Positions 7,483 to 12,212 of a DNA stretch of 12,212 nucleotides are shown one piece after another (within the stretch, counting starts at the first letter, position 1; each line of letters begins with the position of its first letter). Source of the stretch: Prevotella sp. CAG:1320 (GTDB lineage: Bacteria; Bacteroidota; Bacteroidia; Bacteroidales; Bacteroidaceae). The notes beneath the pieces are model-generated. The model did not search any database. It had not been told where the DNA came from and was given only the letters and a program-made list of their open reading frames with translations. Location of the stretch: contig FR882111.1 in NCBI GenBank assembly GCA_000435635.1, positions 1 through 12,212 on the forward strand. Reading direction: 5' to 3'. Made by a program: the position numbers and the translations under genes.

Positions 7483-7968
7483 GCTCTCGCCGCTGCCGCC
7501 CGTGCCGCCGCCGGGCTGGGTCTGGCCGCCCTGCTCCTCGCCCGGATTGGTGGTAGTGCCGCCCGCGGAAGCCTTCACGCTGTCGCGCTCGATGCTCAGC
7601 TCCACCTCGTTGGCGGCGTCACGCATCTTCTGCTTGGGGGTGAAGACGATTTTCGGGGTGTTCAGCGCGTCCTTCACGGTGACCTCCTCCGGGCTGTTCA
7701 TCATCTTGGAGGAGACGTTGAGGCGGAAGTTGCCCAGCTCGGCCAGGTCCACGCTCATGCCCATCTTCAGGGCGTCGCACACCACGTTAGAGAGGCTGAC
7801 GAGCGCGTTCTTCACGTCGCCCTCCGACAGCGAGGTCTCGCGCACGATGCGCTCGATGACCATGTCGTTGTCCATCTTCGCCTGCGACTTCAACCTGGCG
7901 TAATACACGGTCGCGCCCTTGCGGTCGCCAATCTTTTGCACTCTCGACAAAATGTCAAATTCCATCAT
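7471..7968 (-). CDS. HU-related DNA-binding protein with glycine-rich tail (HU-HIG type)
   Basis: Predicted nucleoid-type DNA-binding protein of 165 residues. Residues 1 to about 130 fit the HU-related family of Bacteroidota (TIGR01201/HU-HIG). The visible landmarks are YYARLKSQAKMDNDMVIERI, then EGDVKNALVSLSNVVCDAL, then the VDLAELGNFRLNVSSK strand pair that leads into the DNA-binding arm, and PKIVFTPKQKMRDA near the end of the domain. From about residue 135 the sequence becomes low complexity, rich in Gly, Thr, Gln, Pro and Glu, matching the glycine-rich variant after which the HU-HIG family is partly named. I chose the first of two adjacent ATG codons because AGGAGG lies 7 nt upstream of it; the second would start one residue later. 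It is encoded 200 nt downstream of the fimbrial genes on the same strand, beyond a palindrome array. Its targets are unknown. Confidence 0.88.
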   Translation of the reverse strand: MMEFDILSRVQKIGDRKGATVYYARLKSQAKMDNDMVIERIVRETSLSEGDVKNALVSLSNVVCDALKMGMSVDLAELGNFRLNVSSKMMNSPEEVTVKDALNTPKIVFTPKQKMRDAANEVELSIERDSVKASAGGTTTNPGEEQGGQTQPGGGTGGSGESGEE

Positions 7969-7975
7969 AATATTG

Positions 7976-7981
7976 CCTCCT
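7976..7981 (-). promoter_or_regulatory. Strong ribosome binding site of the HU-related gene
   Basis: The minus strand reads AGGAGG, separated by 7 nt (CAATATT without the G, as GCAATATT after TAGGAG) from the first ATG. It decides between the two adjacent ATG codons in favour of the upstream one. Such a complete Shine-Dalgarno site stands out because the other genes in this window have AT-rich or weak leaders. Confidence 0.7.
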
Positions 7982-8011
7982 ATTGTTTAAGGGTTGATAA
8001 AACCACGTCCG

Positions 8012-8140
8012 CAAGGCCTTCCGAGGCCGCTGACATACCCCTAGAGAGGGGTATCACCATACCCCACGAGAGGGGTACCCACATACCCCTTGCGAGGGGT
8101 ACTCCCATACCCCATGAGAGGGGTCGGGCGGAAGGTCTTG
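8012..8140. repeat. Array of four TACCCC-N6-GGGGTA palindromes at 24-bp period, framed by an inverted repeat
   Basis: TACCCC begins at 8036, 8060, 8084 and 8108, so the period is exactly 24 bp. Each is followed after 6 nt by GGGGTA (the last copy has GGGGTC). The stems are unchanged while the loops (TAGAGA, ACGAGA, TTGCGA, ATGAGA) and the 6-nt linkers vary, except for a frequent CA before each TACCCC. The array is bounded by CAAGGCCTTCCG at 8012-8023 and its near-complement CGGAAGGTCTTG at 8129-8140 (one mismatch). It fills most of the 200-nt gap between the GLUG lipoprotein stop and the HU-related start. In RNA from the minus strand it would form four hairpins in the 3' flank of the fimbrial message and the leader region of HU. 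I do not recognise a named family; it could be an operator array, a REP-like cluster or an mRNA processing site. Confidence 0.8.
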
Positions 8141-8168
8141 AGAGACGCATGATTGTATATATTTTTTA

Positions 8169-9986
8169 TCACTGTTTCCGCAACGTGAGCGGGGCATCCC
8201 CGCTGCCTGTTACATACTGCCAGCCCGTTCCGGACAATGCCGCGTTCATGGCATTCATCGCATCCATCCAGTCGTCCGCTACCTTCGTGGTTCCGTCGGT
8301 GGTGCCTGCCTGATTGTTGCCGATGCCTTGGGCTTGGTTGTTCTGCCAGTAGCAGGCGGTGATGACAGGGTCATTGAAAAATTTATAGTTCCGTCCCGTT
8401 ACGCCGCCTGTGGTTCCGGCCGGGCCGCTGACAGTCTCATTGGCATGATAGCAGGCGGTCAGGGTACCCTCATCATTGGTTCCCGTTACGCCGCCTACAT
8501 AGACGGTGCCGCTTCCGCTACCGGTCACGCTGCCCCAAGCATAGCAGGCTTTGAGGGTGCAGGATGTGTTGATTCCCACCACGCCGCCGACAAAGTTGCC
8601 GCCTGAGTTGATACTTTCAAGGGTCACATCGCCCGTGGCATAGCAGGCGGTCAGGGTGGCACCTCCATCCGCCAGACCTGCCACGCCGCCGGCTACACCC
8701 CCGGCATTCACTGTGGCCGAGGAGCTGCACCCGGTAAGGAAACCGCCCGATTGGTAGCCTACTACACCGCCAGCAATGCCGCTGCCGCTGACGCTGCCCG
8801 ACACCGAGCAGTTTTCAAGGGTGCCATAGCTGCGTCCCGCCACGCCGCCGACAGCGCTCATATCGTTATTGCTTTCTATCTTCACCTCCTCCAGCGTCAC
8901 GTCCTTCACCTTGCCGCCGGAGCCGATGTAGCCGAACAGGCCCACATATTGGTCACTTCCCGTAACGGTCAGCCCCGTGATGGTCTTGCCATTGCCGTCG
9001 AAGGTGCCGGTGTATGCTTTGTTATCATCTTTGCCTATCGGTGTCCAGTCGATGCCCTTCAGGTCGATGTCGGCCGTCAGGGTGATGTTGATGTCTAACT
9101 TCCATTCTTCGTTCACCAGTTCGGCGATGTTCTTCAATCCCTCGGCAGTAGTCACGGTGTAGTTGCCCTGTCCGTCATCGGTATATCCCTTGTCCTTGTT
9201 CAGCGTGATGTTGTAGAACTTGCCTGCCTCGGGGGTGATGCCGGAGGAGAGAGTGCGCTCCTCGGTGCCGTTTGCCAGCAGCTTCGTGATTTCGTAGTCG
9301 GGCACCACGTTCGCCTCCCAGCAGGTAATGGCGTTGCCGTTCTCGGTGTATTCGCACCGCTTCATCTCTATCCAGCCCTCTTGCGAGCCTTGCACTACCG
9401 TGCCCTTTTCATAAGTACACTGTGTGTAGGTATAGAGCTGGAGGCTCTGCACCTGGTCGAGTGCATCGTCCGAAGGCGTGACGCGCACCTTGGCCAGACG
9501 GTGGGCAAAGGTCAGCGTGACGGGTGTCTGGTAGTCTCCCGTGCCCGAGCCGCCCAGCAGGTAGGCAAGACTTTGGCTTTGGTCGCTGAGGTCGAGGGTG
9601 CCGCCCGTGGCGGGGTACCAGGCGGTGACGGTGTGGCCCTCGTCCCTGTCGCTCCAGTACAGGGGTGTTTCGGCTTCGGCGGAACCGTCGTCCTGCACGG
9701 TGTAGGTGCCGACCTCTCCCTCGCCGTCTATCTGTACGGCGAACTTGTCGTCCGCGTCGAACGTGCTGCTTTTGCCGTCCCCGTTCTCGCTGACGCGCGT
9801 CGCCGGTGCGCCCCAGGGCTGCGCCTCGCCGCCCTCCACGCCGAGGGTGATGCGGGCTATCTCCAGCGGGTATTGTCCTTCGGGCAGACGGTCACCGTCC
9901 GCCAGTTCGTCCTTCGTGCAGGCTGCCGTGGCAAGGAGCAGCGCGGCTGCGGCAAGAAGTATCCGGATGGAATCTCTTTTCTTCAT
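8169..9986 (-). CDS. Fimbrillin-like lipoprotein with GLUG-type repeats
   Basis: Exported, probably surface-exposed lipoprotein of 605 residues. I start at the ATG at 9986 because it opens a clean lipoprotein signal: MKKRDSIR, a hydrophobic run, then ATAAC with C23 as the lipidated cysteine. The 21 in-frame codons upstream are Arg/Ala-rich leader read through a hairpin. Residues 25 to about 290 resemble fimbrillin-family proteins: TRVSENGDG, then a strand-rich region with TPLYWSDRDEGHTVTAWYPA, FAHRLAKVRV and KFYNITLNKDKGY. From about residue 340 to 550 there are about six GLUG-like repeats (VGLFGYIG, then units of the form GGVVG...GxLxxCYATGxV), each carrying one cysteine in NCS, GCS or ACY. 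The tail WMDAMNAMNAAL...APLTLRKQ closes the protein as in many GLUG proteins. It follows the compact fimbrillin by 121 nt. It may be a tip or accessory pilin, or an adhesin; this is inference. Confidence 0.85.
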   Translation of the reverse strand: MKKRDSIRILLAAAALLLATAACTKDELADGDRLPEGQYPLEIARITLGVEGGEAQPWGAPATRVSENGDGKSSTFDADDKFAVQIDGEGEVGTYTVQDDGSAEAETPLYWSDRDEGHTVTAWYPATGGTLDLSDQSQSLAYLLGGSGTGDYQTPVTLTFAHRLAKVRVTPSDDALDQVQSLQLYTYTQCTYEKGTVVQGSQEGWIEMKRCEYTENGNAITCWEANVVPDYEITKLLANGTEERTLSSGITPEAGKFYNITLNKDKGYTDDGQGNYTVTTAEGLKNIAELVNEEWKLDINITLTADIDLKGIDWTPIGKDDNKAYTGTFDGNGKTITGLTVTGSDQYVGLFGYIGSGGKVKDVTLEEVKIESNNDMSAVGGVAGRSYGTLENCSVSGSVSGSGIAGGVVGYQSGGFLTGCSSSATVNAGGVAGGVAGLADGGATLTACYATGDVTLESINSGGNFVGGVVGINTSCTLKACYAWGSVTGSGSGTVYVGGVTGTNDEGTLTACYHANETVSGPAGTTGGVTGRNYKFFNDPVITACYWQNNQAQGIGNNQAGTTDGTTKVADDWMDAMNAMNAALSGTGWQYVTGSGDAPLTLRKQ

Positions 9987-10020
9987 ATCGCGTTGTTTTT
10001 TGTTCTTGTTTCGTGCTGCC

Positions 10021-10038
10021 GCCGCCTGCGAAGGCGGC
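10021..10038 (-). other. GC-rich hairpin in the leader of the GLUG lipoprotein gene
   Basis: GCCGCCT and AGGCGGC form a perfect 7-bp stem around a 4-nt loop, in the 121-nt gap between the two fimbrillin genes and 35 nt upstream of the chosen ATG. No T-tract follows on the minus strand. It may set relative expression of the two genes through mRNA processing or stability. The rest of the gap shows no recognisable promoter. Confidence 0.5.
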
Positions 10039-10107
10039 CGTCGCACCATAACTCATCTATGGGCAGCTCCGGCTTGACGCATGCGCCGGGGCAGCGGTAT
10101 GTGGGGC

Positions 10108-11001
10108 TTACAGCGTGATGCTTACATTGTTCGAATCTCCGGGTTCCCACGGGGTAATCTCCGGTTCTTCCACCGTGATGCCCTTGTTGCTGAGCGTTAT
10201 GTTGTAGGTATAGGCATAGCCTGCGGAGAACTGATTCGCTTCGGGCTTGGATGGATTCGGCAGTGTGGTTGTATAGTCCAGTCCGTTGAAAGACACTGTA
10301 AGGTCAAGAGAGGTGGTCACTCCCTGCGGGAGAATGATGACTTGCGAAGTGGTGGCACCGCCCAGCTGCATGGTAATCGGCGATTCGACGGCTGCGGTTA
10401 CGGCAGTCGTTCCGGTAGCCGTGTCGAAAGTGCCTTCGTGCTTCAGCCCCTCCAACGTGTAGCCGGCAGGTTCCATTCCGTTGAAAATGAGGCCGTCGCC
10501 TGGCTTGAAGGTGAATTTGATGAGACTCATGCGGTGGTGGAAGGAGTTGTCTTCACCGCCTTTGTCGGTTTTGTCGGTGAAGCTCACCGTCGGGTTGTGG
10601 GTGTTGCCCGTGGCTCCCGAGGCAAAGAGGAAGTCGATGCCGGGGCCCTGCTTGTCGGCTGCGGTGCTGACGGTCACCGTTCCGCCCTCAGCCTGATACG
10701 GATAGTAGGCATTGAAGGTCTTCGTTTCGGTATCATTGAAATAGATGGTCTTATCCTCGGGCACGAACTGGCCGCTCTCTCTCACGTAGGGTATGTTGAT
10801 GAAGCCTGCGCCGGTGACGCCGATGCGGTCACCTTCGGTCCAGTCGGTTCCTTCCGAATTGACGCGGGTAGCGGGCGTAATGTCAGCGATAAACTGGGCG
10901 GCTACCGGGCCGTCATTCAGGTTCTCGTTGTCGTTGTTGCAGGCGGCCAGTGTCAGTGCCAGCGCTGCGAGTGCAAAATGTCTTGTTTTCATCTTATTCA
11001 T
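10108..11001 (-). CDS. Fimbrillin family lipoprotein (probable pilin subunit)
   Basis: Predicted type V pilus-type subunit of 297 residues, exported by Sec and lipidated. The signal is MNKMKTRHFALAALALTLAAC with C21 in the lipobox; an alternative ATG three codons later gives the same mature protein, so the start is uncertain by three residues. The mature N-terminus contains ITPATRVNSEGTDWTEGDRIGV, the pattern typical of the Bacteroidales fimbrillin family, then TFNAYYPYQAEGGTVTV, an HRMSLIKFTFKPGDG segment, and a C-terminal part with FSAGYAYTYNITLSNKGI before a short acidic, proline-containing end (EEPEITPWEPGDSNNVSITL). In Porphyromonas FimA/Mfa1 an arginine-specific protease removes the N-terminal segment; TR at about 45-46 could be an equivalent site, but that is inference. 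It lies 25 nt after the FimB-like gene and is probably co-transcribed with it. Confidence 0.88.
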   Translation of the reverse strand: MNKMKTRHFALAALALTLAACNNDNENLNDGPVAAQFIADITPATRVNSEGTDWTEGDRIGVTGAGFINIPYVRESGQFVPEDKTIYFNDTETKTFNAYYPYQAEGGTVTVSTAADKQGPGIDFLFASGATGNTHNPTVSFTDKTDKGGEDNSFHHRMSLIKFTFKPGDGLIFNGMEPAGYTLEGLKHEGTFDTATGTTAVTAAVESPITMQLGGATTSQVIILPQGVTTSLDLTVSFNGLDYTTTLPNPSKPEANQFSAGYAYTYNITLSNKGITVEEPEITPWEPGDSNNVSITL

Positions 11002-11026
11002 TCTTAATTATTAATTCTTCATTGTC

Positions 11027-11884
11027 TTACATTTCCGCACTGGCATCACCACCTTCTACCGTTTCCCATCCGGTAATTTCGCCCTTGCCTTCTTCCATGC
11101 CGACGGGCGTTTCCAGTGTGCCGGTTACACGGTAGCCGTCGGTCATGTTGCCGTTGAAATCGGCAAGGGCTTCCGTCAGGTCAACTTCTGTCCGTTGGGT
11201 GCGTCCGCCGTCCACGAAGGCGATATCCAGCACCAAAGTCTGTGCGGCTCCCATCGTACCCAGCAGTCGGGCATCGGCGGTGAGTTTGTCGCCGTCGCGG
11301 GTAAAGGCAACAATGGTAGAGGCAGGTTCGCCCGTGGTCTGTTCCGCCTCCATGTCAAACGCCCCGGCAATGCCGCTGAGCGTGCCTGTCACGGTCTGTA
11401 TCAGTTCCGGGCGTCCTTGCGTCACGGTGAACTCGATGTGCAGGTCGCGCACCCGTTGCTGGGGTGCCGGAGTGAGATGCAGCGTATCGTCAGCCACGAC
11501 CGTAATCTCCCGGCTGGCGGTTTTCAGATAACCCGGCAGGGGGATGATGGACACGCCGTCCGCACGGGTCTTGCCGTCCTCTGTATGGACTTGCGCCATC
11601 CGTCCGTCGAAGGTGAAGCCCTCGGCACGGTTATAGACCACGAGGCTGTACGTTCCCGGAGTGAGCAGGTCGGGGAAAGTGAACGGTGAGCCGGTGATGT
11701 CGGCAGTCTGTCCGTCGATGTCGAGCACATACGCACCGTCCGCTGCCAGTCCTGTCAGGCTGACGGTCACGGCTCCCCGGTCGGGGTGCGGCGTGTCGTG
11801 AAGTTCATCCTTCACGCAGGAGGTCGCGGCCAGCGTCAGGGCCGCCGCCACGCAATACCTTATTATATATATGGTCTTTCTCAT
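11027..11884 (-). CDS. FimB/Mfa2-like fimbrial lipoprotein (possibly DUF5119 family)
   Basis: Lipoprotein of 285 residues, probably the outer-membrane anchor or assembly subunit of the fimbriae encoded downstream. The signal MRKTIYIIRYCVAAALTLAATSC has C23 in the lipobox, followed by VKDEL, which is also found after the cysteine in many Bacteroidales fimbrial lipoproteins. The first domain (about 37-120) has VTVSLTGLAADGAYVLDIDG and then LLTPGTYSLVVYNRAEGFTFDG, a pattern I associate with FimB/Mfa2 and DUF5119 proteins. A second domain follows at about 135-275, with RVRDLHIEFTVTQGR, VTGTLSGIAGAFDMEA and LVLDIAFVDGG. The gap after the DUF3575-like gene is 12 nt. The order barrel, FimB-like protein, fimbrillins is a familiar Bacteroidales layout. 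The assignment to FimB/Mfa2 rather than to DUF5119 alone is not certain. Confidence 0.72.
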   Translation of the reverse strand: MRKTIYIIRYCVAAALTLAATSCVKDELHDTPHPDRGAVTVSLTGLAADGAYVLDIDGQTADITGSPFTFPDLLTPGTYSLVVYNRAEGFTFDGRMAQVHTEDGKTRADGVSIIPLPGYLKTASREITVVADDTLHLTPAPQQRVRDLHIEFTVTQGRPELIQTVTGTLSGIAGAFDMEAEQTTGEPASTIVAFTRDGDKLTADARLLGTMGAAQTLVLDIAFVDGGRTQRTEVDLTEALADFNGNMTDGYRVTGTLETPVGMEEGKGEITGWETVEGGDASAEM

Positions 11885-11896
11885 AGGCTGATGAAG

Positions 11897-12212
11897 TTAA
11901 AAGAGGTTCCACGTCAGGGTGAGGCCGGCATGGATGGGTCCCCACCAGTTCTTGGCACCCTCGCCTTGCCGCACGCGCACGCCCTCCACTACCCTGTATT
12001 TCTCATAGTCGGCGCGCAGGTAGCCCAGGGCCAATGAGCAGTCAAGGGAGAGCGCGTCGTTGAGCCGCAGCTGATAGCCGCCCGTCAAGCCGCCACCCAT
12101 CAGGTCGCCTTGCTTGCCCACGCGGTTGAGCTTGTAGTTGAACTCCCCCAGCTTGTACATCGCGCCCACATAGGCCCGCTTGCCCACGCCAACATAGTGG
12201 CGCACCTCAGGG
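11897..12212 (-). CDS. DUF3575-like outer-membrane beta-barrel protein, C-terminal part (5' end outside window)
   Basis: The frame is open to the window edge, so the start and signal peptide are not visible; a GTG at 12205 is only an internal valine (PEVRHYVG). About 104 residues remain. They show barrel-like strands: RAYVGAMYKLGEFNYKL, GGGLTGGYQLRLNDALSLDCSLALGYLRADYEKY, and a final strand HAGLTLTWNLF that ends in phenylalanine, as expected for an outer-membrane barrel. The KRAYVGAMYKLGEFNYKL segment and the WGPIHAGLTLTW end match what I know of DUF3575 proteins, which often sit upstream of fimbrial lipoproteins in Bacteroidales. It is the most upstream visible gene of the minus-strand unit, so the operon promoter must lie outside the window. 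Its exact role in fimbria assembly is unknown. Confidence 0.75.
   Translation of the reverse strand, partial: PEVRHYVGVGKRAYVGAMYKLGEFNYKLNRVGKQGDLMGGGLTGGYQLRLNDALSLDCSLALGYLRADYEKYRVVEGVRVRQGEGAKNWWGPIHAGLTLTWNLF

Noticed and set aside
8034..8124. A CRISPR array with very short spacers.
   Set aside because: The unit is 24 bp with 6-nt linkers, far too short for spacers, and the conserved part is only the palindrome.
7453..8313. A 286-codon plus-strand open frame including an eight-residue peptide repeat (IPLERG/IPHERG).
   Set aside because: It lies antisense to the HU-related gene, and the peptide repeat is a by-product of the 24-bp DNA period being a multiple of three. The remainder is Ala/Leu/His-rich antisense sequence with no recognisable domain.
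9987..10049. A 21-codon upstream extension of the GLUG lipoprotein.
   Set aside because: It would place Arg/Ala-rich residues before the lipoprotein signal and includes the leader hairpin; the ATG at 9986 gives a normal signal peptide.
9381..10118. A 245-codon plus-strand open frame.
   Set aside because: It is antisense to the N-terminal part of the GLUG lipoprotein, with no start signal or known domain.
10081..11007. A 308-codon plus-strand open frame, slightly longer than the fimbrillin gene opposite it.
   Set aside because: The minus-strand frame has a lipoprotein signal and fimbrillin motifs and fits its operon; the plus-strand frame has neither and reflects high GC content.

Overview
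The window looks like chromosomal DNA from a gut-type Bacteroidales bacterium (Bacteroides, Phocaeicola, Parabacteroides or a relative). The reasons are fimbrillin-type lipoproteins of the FimA/FimB-Mfa2 kind, a DUF3575-like outer-membrane barrel, an HU-related protein with a glycine-rich tail, a long-form GDP-fucose synthase, and AT-rich leaders mostly lacking strong Shine-Dalgarno sites. I cannot assign genus or species from sequence reading alone.

Left half, plus strand: the 3' end of a surface-polysaccharide (capsule or O-antigen) locus. A 5'-truncated dTDP-glucose 4,6-dehydratase (rmlB; dTDP-rhamnose-type sugars) is followed by gmd, fcl and manA. Type I phosphomannose isomerase makes mannose-6-phosphate. 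Mannose-1-phosphate and GDP-mannose enzymes, not in this window, lead to GDP-mannose, which Gmd and Fcl convert to GDP-L-fucose. Next comes a small exported YjbH-like protein gene broken by one in-frame TAG, then a 762-residue DEAH-box superfamily 2 helicase whose C-terminal half carries WG-like repeats.

Middle (about 7.02-8.17 kb): two nested inverted-repeat elements built from five copies of a self-palindromic GAGACGC/GCGTCTC unit lie between the convergent helicase and HU genes. The minus-strand HU-related gene follows. On its other side is an array of four TACCCC-N6-GGGGTA palindromes at an exact 24-bp period. No transposase or integrase is visible.

Right half, minus strand: a fimbrial (type V pilus-like) unit read right to left. 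It comprises a DUF3575-like barrel (cut by the window end), a FimB/Mfa2-like (possibly DUF5119) lipoprotein, a compact fimbrillin lipoprotein, and a larger lipoprotein joining a fimbrillin-like N-terminal part to about six GLUG-type repeats. The gaps of 12, 25 and 121 nt suggest one operon; the HU-related gene is a further 200 nt downstream, beyond the palindrome array.

Base composition is mosaic. Hand counts of single 60-base lines give about 57% GC in rmlB (61-120), about 33% at the start of the YjbH-like gene (3841-3900) and 65% in the GLUG lipoprotein (9541-9600). I found no tRNA, rRNA, CRISPR array, complete insertion sequence or convincing Bacteroides-type promoter (TTTG / TAnnTTTG). 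I did not find a clearly new multi-gene system. The best candidates for a second look are the 24-bp palindrome array, the nested inverted repeats, the helicase-WG architecture and the amber-interrupted YjbH-like gene.
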